From Thiomonas sp. FB-Cd (lineage in GTDB: Bacteria > Pseudomonadota > Gammaproteobacteria > Burkholderiales > Burkholderiaceae_C): a stretch of 64,000 nucleotides of DNA. Location: positions 1 through 64,000 of the forward strand of contig NZ_JPOE01000002.1 in assembly GCF_000733775.1 (NCBI RefSeq), given 5' to 3'. The notes below the pieces were generated by a model that saw nothing but the letters and a program-made list of their open reading frames with translations, made no database searches and had not been told where the DNA came from. Below are positions 15,641 to 24,758 of the stretch, one piece after another; within the stretch, counting starts at the first letter, position 1; the number at the start of each line of letters is the position of its first letter. The translations under genes were made by a program, and so were the position numbers.

Positions 15641-15870
15641 TCAGCCACCCCACCCCATGACAGAAGTGGGCACCCGAGCGGTGCCCACTTTTTTGCCCGC
15701 CGCCGGCGCGAGCAGCGCGGCGTGGCGGCCGCGGATGCGCACCACCTCGCCGTCGAAGATGATTTCGCTGCCCAGCCTTGCGGGTAGCGCTTGGGCAGGG
15801 TTCCGGAGGGGTCCAGCAGGCGATTGCGCACGACCCTGGCGAAGGTATCCATCATTGCCGGGCGGAGCAT
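15641..15870 (-). pseudogene. remnant of a small protein gene with a frameshift
   Basis: One frame reads MMDTFARVVRNRLLDPSGTL then PKRYP and a second continues ARLGSEIIFDGEVVRIRGRH, LLAPAAGKKVGTARVPT. Together they look like one coherent protein of about 75 residues broken by a single-base change near 15780. No family assigned, and the orphan terminator at 15664 lies inside its 3' end. Could instead be chance. Confidence 0.3.
15664..15694 (+). terminator. strong orphan terminator
   Basis: Perfect 11-bp stem AAGTGGGCACC / GGTGCCCACTT, 5-base loop CGAGC, followed by a run of six T. It is the best terminator of the region, but no plus-strand gene ends near it; the nearest stop is 260 bp upstream and already has its own hairpin. 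Confidence 0.7.
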
Positions 15871-16190
15871 GCCCAGCTGCGTCTCGCCTACATGTTTCGC
15901 ACCATTGATGTCTCAGCGACACGGTGCTGCGGCAATACTGGGCTTCGCACTGAAGTTGCGGCATCCCGAGAGCGGCTTCCCCAGCGGCCCGCGCTGTGCA
16001 GGACCATTCTGATCACGCAGGCGGGGGAAGTGGGGGCTCGTAGTCGCCGTCCGTCGCGATGATCGGCATCGGGTGCGACTTATCCGAGCCACACCCCGGC
16101 ACACCACCCGGCGCGTGGGTCCGCACCGGGCGGGTCGCGAGCTTGAGGTCGGGACGTCAGGGGTTTCTGCGCAATCTATGCAGGGTTGGG

Positions 16191-16325
16191 TCACAGGAGC
16201 CAAAACGAAATTGGATACAGCACTGCGGCGGCGAGGAGCGCCAGCAGGCCGCTCCCGGAAACCAGGAATGCCGCTGTGGCCGCAGCCAGCATTACGGCGA
16301 ACATTAATGTTCCTTTGGGCCCCAT
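16191..16325 (-). CDS. small membrane protein (44 residues)
   Basis: ATG at 16325 opens MGPKGTLMFAVMLAAATAAF and continues LVSGSGLLALLAAAVLYPIS to FWLL and a stop. Apart from the first few residues it is wholly hydrophobic, enough for one or two membrane helices. GAAAGA 7 bases before the start is a possible ribosome-binding site. The coherent hydrophobic pattern in a noncoding gap suggests a real small membrane protein, but no homologue is recognised. Confidence 0.4.
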   Translation of the reverse strand: MGPKGTLMFAVMLAAATAAFLVSGSGLLALLAAAVLYPISFWLL

Positions 16326-16582
16326 GCTTGATCTTTCACGTTCCTGCACGACCAGCCGAATCTCGAGGGCGTCATGCCTGCGCTCGCCACTGCTCTGCGC
16401 CTGTAGACTCTAAAGCGATTCCACCGCATTGCCCTGTTGGCATCGCCGCGTCGTGGCGCGAGTGCATTTGGCGTGGAGTACAACAAGCCTAGCATTCCCG
16501 GACGAGCACAAAGGAGCGGCCATATCCAGCGCCCGTGCGTTGTTCAGACGTCTGAAAGTCGTCGACGCCGCCCAGCGCCGGC

Positions 16583-17749
16583 TTAGGTTGACGTCTGACG
16601 ATGCAGTCGGTCGAGCGCAGCGATCATGTCTGACTGCGTGATCATGCCCAGCACATGCCGCGTGTTGTCCACCACAGGCAGGTGGTGTACGCCGAAATCG
16701 GCAAACAGTTGCACCAACTCGGCAACTGGCCGGGTGCGGTGGGTGGTGAGCACTTGCCGGGTCATCACGTCGGCGACACAGATTGCCGTCGGCGCGGGAT
16801 CGCCCGCCGGAGCACCGGCGCAGCCTCCGCGCACCAGCATGTCGTGCAGACTGACAATGCCCACGAGGCAGTCGTCGCCATCAACGACGGGCAGAGCCTT
16901 GATATGGTGCACATCAAGCATCTGCCGGGCTGCAGCCACGGGCGTGTCGGGGCCGACCCGCAGGACGTCGCGCGACATGATGTCGGCGGCCTGCAATCGG
17001 GCCTGCTGCCGTAAGGCAGCATGCCACTGCGCATCTCGCACCACGGCGAACAAATCGTCCTCATCAATGTCGAGCAACTGCGCATGGCGGCGTATTGCGG
17101 CTGTCAGATCGCCGCGTGAAATGCCGCCGCGCTCACTCGGTGGCGGGTCGATCGTCCCGTACGGGGACGGGGAGGGCGCATGCACATGGGGGTAGCGGCG
17201 TCGCAGAAGGTTGTTGAACGCCAGCGCCACGGCCAGCAACAGCGCCGAATTGAGCAGAACCGGCGACAGCACAAAGTGGTACCCCTCGCGCAGCACCGCC
17301 GGGCCGCCAAGGACAGCGGTGAGCGCCACAGCCCCGCTGGGTGGATGCAGGCAGCGCAGCGGCAGCATGAGAGCGATGGCAATCGCTGCAGCAAAGCTGG
17401 CGGCCAGAAGCGGGTCGGGGATGAAGCGCGCACAGCTCACACCCACCAAGGCTGCGACGAGATTGCCGCCCATGATGGACCACGGCTGCGCCAAAGGGCT
17501 TGCCGGCACCGCGAACAGCAAGACGGCCGACGCGCCCATCGGGGCAATGAACCAGGGGTTCAGATCGCCCAGCGCGTGCAGGCTCACCCAGGCACTGAAC
17601 AGCAGGCCGAGAAAGGCTCCCAGGCCAGCGTATAGGTGCTCCAGCGGGCTGGCGTGCATGGGTGCGGGCCAGAAGCCGCGCAACCAGCGGCGCGCGGCAG
17701 GTAAGGAGGCCGATGTCTTGACGACGCTGACAGGGAGCATTGCGGGCAA
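16583..17749 (-). CDS. HPP-family membrane protein with two CBS domains
   Basis: A 388-residue protein. The N-terminal half is an HPP-family membrane domain with about five helices and the name-giving LRCLHPPSGAVALTAVLGG; APMGASAVLLFAVPASPLAQ is also typical. The C-terminal half has two CBS motifs, about residues 255-310 (IMSRDVLRVGPDTPVAAARQ ... HHIKALPVVDGDDCLVGIV) and 325-385 (VMTRQVLTTHRTRPVAELVQ ... VHHLPVVDNTRHVLGMITQS). CBS pairs bind adenosine nucleotides and usually gate the linked domain. HPP proteins are implicated in nitrite transport in plastids; the bacterial role is unclear. It lies just downstream of a ClC-CBS gene on the same strand, suggesting a shared role in ion handling. 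Confidence 0.85.
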   Translation of the reverse strand: MPAMLPVSVVKTSASLPAARRWLRGFWPAPMHASPLEHLYAGLGAFLGLLFSAWVSLHALGDLNPWFIAPMGASAVLLFAVPASPLAQPWSIMGGNLVAALVGVSCARFIPDPLLAASFAAAIAIALMLPLRCLHPPSGAVALTAVLGGPAVLREGYHFVLSPVLLNSALLLAVALAFNNLLRRRYPHVHAPSPSPYGTIDPPPSERGGISRGDLTAAIRRHAQLLDIDEDDLFAVVRDAQWHAALRQQARLQAADIMSRDVLRVGPDTPVAAARQMLDVHHIKALPVVDGDDCLVGIVSLHDMLVRGGCAGAPAGDPAPTAICVADVMTRQVLTTHRTRPVAELVQLFADFGVHHLPVVDNTRHVLGMITQSDMIAALDRLHRQTST

Positions 17750-17816
17750 AGGAGATCCCTAATGTGGTTGGATGGTCAATCTGACGCGGGATAGGCTGCA
17801 GGCGGGCAGGCAGGCA

Positions 17817-19633
17817 TCAGCGCCCTCGCTGATGCTGATCAAGCAAGTGCTCGCGCCAGGCGGCCAACAGGTCGCTGCGGGTCAGCATGCCGACCAAGCG
17901 GCCTGAGCCGTCCTCTGCAGTCACGGGCAGGCGACCGATGTCATGCGCGGCAAGCTTGTGCATTGCCTCAGCCAAAGTGGCGTCCTCGCGTACGACTACG
18001 GCCGGTCGCCGCACCAGACTACCCATGGATTGCAAGGAGGCGACCCCCGCTCTGAACAAATCCTTGCGCGTGAGTACGCCCAGCAGCTCGCCCCTGCGGC
18101 GAGCACCGGAAAACCAAGATGGTTGCTTCCAGCTGCGTCGGAATCCAGCCAAGCGCGCACGTCGTCGACTCGCTGCGTGGCTTCTAGGACCACAGGGGCG
18201 CGGCTGGCATAGTCGCGAACGCGGGCTAGCGCCAGCGGGTCGGCTTGGTAAGTGTCGGGCACCTGCACGCCGCGGCGGATGATTTTTTCGGTCATGATGG
18301 TGCGGCGCATCAACAGACTGGACACCAGGAAAGCCGAACCGCAGCCAATGAGCAACGGCAGCAGGCCCGGCATCTGCCAGGTGGTCTCCAGCGCAAACGC
18401 CACCGACATGAACAGCGCCCGTGACGCGCCGGCGAAAATGGACGCCATGCCGATCAGCGCAGCCAGATTCGGGTCCAGTCCGAGTTGCGGAAAGAGGATG
18501 GCTGTGGCGTGGCCTAGCGCTGCGCCGAGGCAGGCGCCCACCGTCATCAGGGGCGCCAGTGTGCCGCCGGACGTGCCGCTGCCCAAGGCGACGGTCCATG
18601 ACACAAGCTTGGCCAGGCCGAGCAGCCAAAGCGCCGGGCCAACGAGTCCGCCCGACAGGGCGTCAGTAATGTTGACGTAGCCAACCCCCAGGGTGCGCGG
18701 TTGCCACCAGCCGATCAGACCCACAGCGACGGCTCCGAGTGCCGGCCACCACATCCAATGGACAGGGAGGTGGTCGAATGCATCTTCTACCGCATACACG
18801 GCGCGGGTGACGAGCACCGCAGTCAGTCCCACCATCGCACCCAGCGGGACGCAGGCTAATAGAGCCAGCGCATGGGGCCAGGCCAGAGGCGCCATGGGAA
18901 AAAATGGCGCGAAGCCGAGAAACAGTGCGCGTATGGCGGCCGCCGTGGTGCACGCGGCCAGCACGGGCAGCAAGGAGGCGGGTCGAAACTCGAACAGCAG
19001 CAACTCAATTGCCAGCATCACCGCGGCCAGCGGCGTGCCGAAGACGGCAGCCATACCCGCCGCGGCTCCGGCCGCCAGCAGAGTCTTGCGCTCGCCAGGC
19101 GTGATGTGGACCCATTGTCCGACCACCGAACCGAGGGCGCCACCCGTGGCGATGATCGGTCCTTCCGCGCCAAACGGCCCACCGGTGCCGATGGAGATGG
19201 CGGCTGACAATGGCTTGAGTAAAAGCACGCGCAGCGGGATGCGGCTGCGGTTGGTGAGAATTTGTTCCATTGCTTCGGGAATACCATGGCCGCGGATCGC
19301 TGGCGAGCCGTAGCGCGCCATGGCGCCGACGATGAGCGCGCCGATCACTGGCACCGCGATCACCCAGGCGCCTAGCGCGTTATGTCCGGGGTCGGCTAGC
19401 GTCCAGCCGATGCGGCCCTGAAAACTGAGATGGGTGATCAGGGCGATGAGCGCGAGAAGCGCCCGTGCAACAAAAGCTGCAATCACACCGATGCCTACTG
19501 CCAGCAGACCGATGAACAGTGTGCGGGCGTTGACGCCGCCCGTGTCAGCCCCCATGGGCGCCGTCTGCAACAACGGGGCGAGCGAGGGAGCCAAAGGCAG
19601 AGATTGAATTTGCGAAGCCGGTGAGACGGGCAT
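17817..19633 (-). pseudogene. ClC-family chloride channel with CBS pair, frameshifted
   Basis: Starts at 19633 (MPVSPASQIQSLPLAPSLAP). About ten membrane helices carry the ClC selectivity motifs GTGGPFGAEGPIIATGGALG and GSGTSGGTLAPLMTVGACLG. The first CBS domain begins at VRDYASRAPVVLEATQRVDD, then the frame breaks near 18088-18096: the reading frame ending FPVLAAG continues in another frame as RRGELLGVLTRKDLFRAG and runs through the second CBS (GRLPVTAEDGSGRLVGMLTR) to 17817. One missing base would join them. The channel part alone (about 510 residues) would still be made with an aberrant tail. A sequencing error is possible. It shares strand and CBS architecture with the HPP gene. Confidence 0.8.
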
Positions 19634-20036
19634 GGGGTGAAGATGATTGGGGTGGGCGATGGCCGATGGCCGATGGGCTGCTGGCAGCGGTTCAGCGGGC
19701 ACTGATCGAGCCTTGGTTCTTGGGCATGCGTGCGATTGGATGCAGTGAACCCGATCTGCGCACCACAATGATGCACAGCATACGAAACACCTCAAAATGC
19801 TGATGTATCGGAATGCTGCGCCAGAGCATTGGCCCCTTACTGCCCAGGGTTGACTGGTCCAGATCAAATCAGGCTGGCACGGGGAGCTTTCCAGGCCGAC
19901 GCAGGGGTGAGCGCCACCTGGCGTCACACGGGCGAAGGGCGTGTAGAGCCTTGTGTGCAATGACTGCTTGCAAGCAGGTGGCGACCACGGCAAAGGTTGA
20001 TTGTCGAAGTCAACCTGCCCCAAGGGCCGAATCACC
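19634..20036. other. intergenic DNA with no supported gene
   Basis: Lies between the ClC gene start and the IS256 remnant. Apparent frames on both strands are extensions of neighbouring genes or lack starts. The part near 19840-20036 may be the eroded left end of the IS256 element. Confidence 0.5.
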
Positions 20037-20167
20037 ATGACCGCCGCACACAAGGGAACCCGTCTTCGGCCTCGATTGAATCCCTTTGGGGCCCGAACGG
20101 GGATTTGTTCAAGCGCCTGCTCAAGGAACCGTTGCAGGAAGCCCCTGAGGCCGAGATGGCCGAATAA
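20037..20167 (+). mobile_element. decayed IS256-family transposase start
   Basis: From ATG 20037 (MTAAHKG...) the sequence reads into a frame shifted by one that gives DLFKRLLKEPLQEAPEAEMA then E and stop at 20165. This matches the highly conserved N-terminal helix of IS256 transposases (LLKEALQEALEAEM) with substitutions to Pro and a premature stop. The rest of the transposase is absent, so this is a fossil lying between the ClC gene and surE. Confidence 0.6.
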
Positions 20168-20329
20168 CTCATGCACCGGGGCGCTCTGTTCGCGAGTGGC
20201 ATTTAGGGCTGTAAGGGCATAGGCGAGGCACGGGGGCAGCACAGCAACGGCGGCTGTTCCCAGCTGCATAAGGTGAGGTGCTTGGTTCCGCGGCATTCGG
20301 CAGCCGGAGGAACTCGATAAGATGCACGC

Positions 20330-21094
20330 ATGCGCATCCTCCTTGCCAACGATGACGGTTATCTCGCCACGGGACTGCACGCCCTCTACGCAGGCTTGAG
20401 CCGGTTGGGGGAAGTGACGGTGGTGGCACCCGAGCAAAACGCCAGTGCCGCGTCTAATGCGCTTACGCTCAATCGCCCATTGTCGGTATTCAAGGCCGAA
20501 AACGGGTTTCTCTATGTGAACGGCACGCCGTCGGACTGTGTGCACATCGCGCTCACGGGCCTGCTTGATTTCCGCCCGGATTTGGTCGTGAGCGGCGTCA
20601 ATAACGGTGCCAATCTCGGCGATGACACCATCTATTCCGGCACGGTTGCCGCCGCGACCGAGGGTTATCTTTTTGGGTTGCCCGCGTTGGCCGTCTCGCT
20701 GGTTCACAAGGGCTGGGCGCATCTGGATGCAGCGGTGCAGGTGGCCACCGAAGTGGCCTCGAATTTGCTGCGCGAGCCGCCTGCCAAGCCTGCGTTGTTC
20801 AATCTAAACGTACCGAATATGCCACGGGCTGAATTGCGTGGGCTGCGCGTAACGCGCTTGGGCAAGCGCCACCCAAGCCAGCCTGTCATCATGCAGCGCA
20901 ATCCGCGCGATGAGCCGATCTACTGGATCGGCTCAGCCGGGGAGGCGCTGGACGATCAGCCTGGTACCGATTTTCACGCAATCGCGCAAGGTTACGCGGC
21001 AATTACACCGCTGCAGCTCGACCTAACGCATTACCAACTGCTGGAGACCTGCGAGACTCGATTCGCTGGCCTCATCAACGAGCGCAGCCTGTGA
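20330..21094 (+). CDS. surE: 5'/3'-nucleotidase SurE
   Basis: A 254-residue protein of normal family length. Metal-binding and catalytic motifs are visible: ILLANDDGY at residues 3-11 (Asp8, Asp9), [12 protein letters not shown] around 34-45 and [20 protein letters not shown] around 87-106. SurE removes phosphate from nucleoside monophosphates and short polyphosphate in stress and stationary phase. It is first in the order surE-pcm-nlpD-rpoS, conserved across proteobacteria. The next gene starts inside its stop (GTGA overlap), indicating translational coupling. GGAGGA lies about 18 bases upstream of the start. Confidence 0.95.
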   Translation: MRILLANDDGYLATGLHALYAGLSRLGEVTVVAPEQNASAASNALTLNRPLSVFKAENGFLYVNGTPSDCVHIALTGLLDFRPDLVVSGVNNGANLGDDTIYSGTVAAATEGYLFGLPALAVSLVHKGWAHLDAAVQVATEVASNLLREPPAKPALFNLNVPNMPRAELRGLRVTRLGKRHPSQPVIMQRNPRDEPIYWIGSAGEALDDQPGTDFHAIAQGYAAITPLQLDLTHYQLLETCETRFAGLINERSL

Positions 21095-21903
21095 GCGCTG
21101 ACTCCTCGCGCCCCCTGCGCGCGCGCTTCCCGGCGTACTTGCCTGTGGCAGGGGCGGCCGAAGGTAAGCCGGGCGCCACGGCGGCACGGCCTGCGCGCAT
21201 GCCCGCCGTCGCGGCCAGAAAACCCACCCAGGGCGGACACCCAGTCAGCATGCCGACGGGCAACGGCTTGGACTCGCAGGCTGTTTGCGCGCGGATGGTG
21301 GAGCGATTGCGTGCAATGGGCGGGCTGGAGCAGACCGTATTGGAGGCCATGCTGTCAGTGCCGCGCCACCTGTTCCTGGAGCCCGGGCTCGGCGCCCAGG
21401 CCTATTCCGACAATGCGCTGCCCATTGGCCACGGGCAGACCATTTCCAAGCCATCGGTGGTTGCGCGCTGCGCCTCGGTGCTGTTGCAAAGTCTGGGGGC
21501 CCGACCCGAGCGCGTTCTGGAAATCGGCACGGGTTGCGGCTATCAGGCGGCCATTCTCAGCCGGATTGCCGGAGAGGTCTACAGCATCGAAAGAATTCGC
21601 GCCCTGCATGAACTCGCGCGCACCAACCTGCGTGCGCTGCGTCTTCCCAACCTGCGGTTGCTGCTCGGCGACGGTACAACTGGTGCTGCGTGTGGCGCGC
21701 CGTTCGACGCGGTGCTTAGCGCCGCCGCAAGCCCCGACGTTCCGGCGCAGTGGCTGCAGCAACTGCGCATTGGCGGCGTCGTGCTGGCCCCGGTGGGGCA
21801 CCCACAGCGGCTCATGGCCTATCGCAAGCATGTGGGCGGCAAGATCGAATCGTGGTGTGTGGAGGATGCACATTTCGTCCCCCTAAAATCGGGCGTTCTC
21901 TGA
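21091..21903 (+). CDS. pcm: protein-L-isoaspartate O-methyltransferase
   Basis: A 270-residue protein starting at a GTG that overlaps the surE stop. The first 60 residues are an extra basic, Ala/Pro-rich segment beyond the usual 210-residue core; a later start such as 21250 would give a normal length. The core shows [20 protein letters not shown], the SAM-binding [20 protein letters not shown] and GDGTTG. The enzyme uses SAM to methylate isoaspartyl residues and so starts repair of aged proteins. Partner of surE and rpoS in stationary phase. Confidence 0.93.
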   Translation: MSADSSRPLRARFPAYLPVAGAAEGKPGATAARPARMPAVAARKPTQGGHPVSMPTGNGLDSQAVCARMVERLRAMGGLEQTVLEAMLSVPRHLFLEPGLGAQAYSDNALPIGHGQTISKPSVVARCASVLLQSLGARPERVLEIGTGCGYQAAILSRIAGEVYSIERIRALHELARTNLRALRLPNLRLLLGDGTTGAACGAPFDAVLSAAASPDVPAQWLQQLRIGGVVLAPVGHPQRLMAYRKHVGGKIESWCVEDAHFVPLKSGVL

Positions 21904-21922
21904 CGCCAAGGCCCGACCGACC

Positions 21923-22879
21923 ATGCGACTCGTCCTGCCGCTGCTTTTGTTCACCTTGCCCCTGGCTGCTTGCTCGACCGTGTCGCTCAGCCCCGCACCA
22001 GTGGTCACCAAGAATTTCACTCCCGTGGGTGCGGCGCCGGCACAGTCGACCTCTGCGCCGTCCGCTGCCGCAGGGCCGAACGCGGCATTTGCAGGACAGC
22101 CTGGGTACTACACGGTGAGGCAGGGAGACACCGTGCGACGCATCGCCATGCAGGTTGGGCAAGACTGGCATGACCTCGTGCGCTGGAATGGCCTGAGCGA
22201 CCCGAACGTGATTGAAGTCGGTCAGGTCCTGCGCGTCGCACCCCCAAAGAGCAGTGCTGTTGCCACAGCGACTCAGCCACTTGCTCCGAGTACGTCGCAG
22301 CCCGTCACCGGCGGGCCAATCGTACAGGCCTACCCACTCGCGCCGGTCGCATCGGCGCCTCCAGCAGCACCTGTGTCCCAGCCGTCATCTGGCGCGCCGA
22401 AAGTCAATGGGCCCATTGTTTCCCCCTCTTCCGCAAGTGTTGCGCCCACTGCCGCGACGACTGCGGCACCCGCTGCCTCGGCGTCTGCACCGAAGGCGCG
22501 CGCGGAAAACGGTGGTTTAACGTGGTCGTGGCCGGCGCTGGGCAAGGTCATTCAGGGCTACAACGGTAGTTCGAGCAAGGGCATCGACATCGCAGGCAAT
22601 CTTGGCGAGCCCATATTCGCCGCGGCCAGCGGCCGGGTGGTCTACGCAGGCAATGAGCTGCGGGGCTTTGGAAACCTGGTCATCATCAAGCACAACAGCG
22701 ACTACATCTCGGTCTACGCCCACAACGAGAAACTTTTGGTGAAGGATGGGCAGGCGGTGACGCGCGGCGAGCGCATCGCGCTGATGGGTTCTAGCGACGC
22801 GCCGCGCGTCGAGTTGCATCTGGAGGTTCGCTTGCGCGGCAAGCCGATCGACCCGTTGCAGGTATTGCCGGCGCGCTGA
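21923..22879 (+). CDS. nlpD: NlpD-like lipoprotein, LysM plus degenerate M23 domain
   Basis: A 318-residue outer-membrane lipoprotein. Residues 1-18 form a signal with lipobox LAAC. A LysM domain ([20 protein letters not shown]) binds peptidoglycan, followed by a long Ala/Pro/Ser linker and a C-terminal M23 (LytM) domain ([24 protein letters not shown]-type block, [20 protein letters not shown]). The catalytic His residues of active M23 enzymes are replaced (SKGID, ELHLEV), as in E. coli NlpD, which activates amidase AmiC in cell separation rather than cutting peptidoglycan itself. In many proteobacteria the main rpoS promoter lies inside this gene. Confidence 0.92.
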   Translation: MRLVLPLLLFTLPLAACSTVSLSPAPVVTKNFTPVGAAPAQSTSAPSAAAGPNAAFAGQPGYYTVRQGDTVRRIAMQVGQDWHDLVRWNGLSDPNVIEVGQVLRVAPPKSSAVATATQPLAPSTSQPVTGGPIVQAYPLAPVASAPPAAPVSQPSSGAPKVNGPIVSPSSASVAPTAATTAAPAASASAPKARAENGGLTWSWPALGKVIQGYNGSSSKGIDIAGNLGEPIFAAASGRVVYAGNELRGFGNLVIIKHNSDYISVYAHNEKLLVKDGQAVTRGERIALMGSSDAPRVELHLEVRLRGKPIDPLQVLPAR

Positions 22880-22910
22880 CGCCGGCCATTTTGTCCTCGA
22901 TCACGATCCC

Positions 22911-23891
22911 ATGTCGCGCAACTCCAAGAAACCGCAGATCGCTTCCTCCTCAGTGCCCGAGCAGAGCACGCGCGACGGCGAGGCGGCTCAGGGTCCTGCG
23001 TTGGACGAGCAGACAGCGAGCGAACCGGCCACCAGGCTGGCCGAGGACGTGGATGCAGCCAGCCAGAGCGTCCTGCAGGCTTACCTCAACCAAATTCGCA
23101 TCAAGCCTCTCCTTACGCCCCAACAGGAGTATGAAACGGCGACCCGTGCCCGCCAAGGCGACTTCGAAGCGCGCCAGGCCATGGTCGAGCATAACCTGCG
23201 CTTGGTCGTGAGCATCGCTAAGACCTATGCGGGGCGTGGCGTGGCCCTGGCCGACCTCATTGAAGAGGGCAATCTTGGGCTGATGCACGCCATCGAGAAG
23301 TTCGAGCCCGAGCGTGGCTTCCGCTTCTCCACTTATGCAAGTTGGTGGATCCGGCAGAACGTCGAGCGTGCCATCATGCAGCAGGCGCGTACCATCCGTC
23401 TCCCGGTCCACGTCATCCGGGAGCTCAATCAGGTCCTACGGGCGCGGCGCCATCTGGAAGATTCCAGCCCGAACGGCTCGGCATCCGTGGAAGACATCGC
23501 CAGCCTGACTGGCCGCACGGTCGACGAGGTGGCTGATCTATTGACCATGGGAGAGCTGCCGGCTTCGCTCGACCTAATGCACGAGAACAGCACGGGCGAC
23601 AGCTATCAGGAGCAGTTTACCGACCGTGACGCGCCGGGTCCGGATGACACGACCCAAGCGCACCAGGTGACCCATTTGCTTGACACGTGGCTGCAAACAC
23701 TGGGGGAGCGCGAGCGCGAGGTGATCGAGGCGCGTTTTGGCCTCTATGGGCGCGATACGGAAACCCTCGAAATGCTTGCTCGGCGGCTCGACCTCACCCG
23801 CGAGCGGGTACGACAGATTCAGCAAGAAGCACTGCTCAAGCTCCATCGGCGCCTGTCCAAGGGTGGCGTCGACAAGTCCTCCTTACTCTGA
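22911..23891 (+). CDS. rpoS: RNA polymerase sigma factor RpoS
   Basis: A 326-residue sigma-70 family protein. Region 1.2 ([20 protein letters not shown]), region 2 ([18 protein letters not shown] [16 protein letters not shown], then [20 protein letters not shown] and [20 protein letters not shown]), region 3 ([20 protein letters not shown]) and region 4 with a helix-turn-helix ([20 protein letters not shown]) are all complete. The shortened region 1 and its position after nlpD identify RpoS rather than RpoD. It directs transcription of general stress and stationary-phase genes. The Arg-rich contact block of region 4 is intact. Confidence 0.95.
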   Translation: MSRNSKKPQIASSSVPEQSTRDGEAAQGPALDEQTASEPATRLAEDVDAASQSVLQAYLNQIRIKPLLTPQQEYETATRARQGDFEARQAMVEHNLRLVVSIAKTYAGRGVALADLIEEGNLGLMHAIEKFEPERGFRFSTYASWWIRQNVERAIMQQARTIRLPVHVIRELNQVLRARRHLEDSSPNGSASVEDIASLTGRTVDEVADLLTMGELPASLDLMHENSTGDSYQEQFTDRDAPGPDDTTQAHQVTHLLDTWLQTLGEREREVIEARFGLYGRDTETLEMLARRLDLTRERVRQIQQEALLKLHRRLSKGGVDKSSLL

Positions 23892-23901
23892 GACGCTGCT
23901 C

Positions 23902-24708
23902 GTGGCCGTGCCGGTCGTCGTATTCGACATTGAAACGATTCCTGATGCGCAAGCGGTGCGCGCGGCAGGCTTGGCTGATCCAGATCTGGACGACGCAGCG
24001 GCCATCACCCAGGCGCAAAATCGCCGCAAGGAGCAGACTGGCAGTGATTTCCTGCCCATCGTGTGCCAGCGTGTGGTCGTCGTTTCCTGCATCTTCCGCG
24101 ACCCGGTCAAGGGACTAAAGGTTCATTCATTTGTCGACCGTGGCCAACAGGAAGGGGCCGTGGTGCAGGGTTTCTTTCGACTCATTGATAAATTTGAGCC
24201 GCAGCTCGTATCCTGGAATGGCGGTGGTTTTGATCTTCCCGTCCTTCACTACCGCGGCCTCGTGCACGGCGTGCAGGCATCCAAGTACTGGGACCTCGGC
24301 GAGGATGACCGCGAGTTCAAGTGGAACAACTACATTTCCCGCTACCACCACCGTCACCTTGATCTGATGGATTTGCTGGCGCTATACCAGCCGCGCGCGA
24401 ACGCCGGCATGGACACCCTGGCCCAGCTTTGTGGTCTACCCGGCAAGCTGGGCATGGACGGCAGCCAAGTCTACGGGGCCTGGTTGCGGGGGGAAATTGA
24501 TGCGGTGCGCCGCTACTGCGAAACAGATGTGCTCAATACATATCTGCTTTATTGCCGATTCCAGCTCATGCGTGGCGCCCTGAACGCGAACACATATGCC
24601 GGTGAAGTCCAATTGGTCCGCGCAAGCTTGGCCGAATGGGCGGCCGAGGAGTCGCATTGGGCTGAATACCTTCAGGCTTGGAGCAACCCCGGGCCGGCCA
24701 ATCCGTGA
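23902..24708 (+). CDS. predicted PolB-like 3'-5' exonuclease
   Basis: About 268 residues from GTG 23902 (a second GTG at 23908 is possible). The DEDD exonuclease motifs are seen: [12 protein letters not shown] (ExoI, Asp and Glu), [12 protein letters not shown] (ExoII) and [18 protein letters not shown] (ExoIII). [14 protein letters not shown] and [20 protein letters not shown] are typical of the predicted 3'-5' exonucleases related to the PolB proofreading domain (PF10108). It starts 10 bp after rpoS and probably shares its transcript. Role presumed in DNA repair or degradation; substrate unproven. Confidence 0.85.
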   Translation: MAVPVVVFDIETIPDAQAVRAAGLADPDLDDAAAITQAQNRRKEQTGSDFLPIVCQRVVVVSCIFRDPVKGLKVHSFVDRGQQEGAVVQGFFRLIDKFEPQLVSWNGGGFDLPVLHYRGLVHGVQASKYWDLGEDDREFKWNNYISRYHHRHLDLMDLLALYQPRANAGMDTLAQLCGLPGKLGMDGSQVYGAWLRGEIDAVRRYCETDVLNTYLLYCRFQLMRGALNANTYAGEVQLVRASLAEWAAEESHWAEYLQAWSNPGPANP

Positions 24709-24758
24709 CCACGGTTTGCGGTGGTTCCACGCGCCCGGATCACTCTGGCCACACCTCA

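Larger units (their letters stand above)
15404..16190. other. gene-poor stretch with two terminators and a possible gene remnant
   Basis: Contains a hairpin at 15448, a degraded minus-strand reading frame (15641-15870) and a strong orphan terminator at 15664. Short overlapping frames on both strands here show no family features or good ribosome-binding sites. Confidence 0.5.

Noticed and set aside
17996..20722. 908-codon frame spanning the ClC gene and region beyond
   Set aside because: Real coding starts near 19633; the N-terminal 360 codons run antisense to surE and through the IS256 remnant with no coherent protein.
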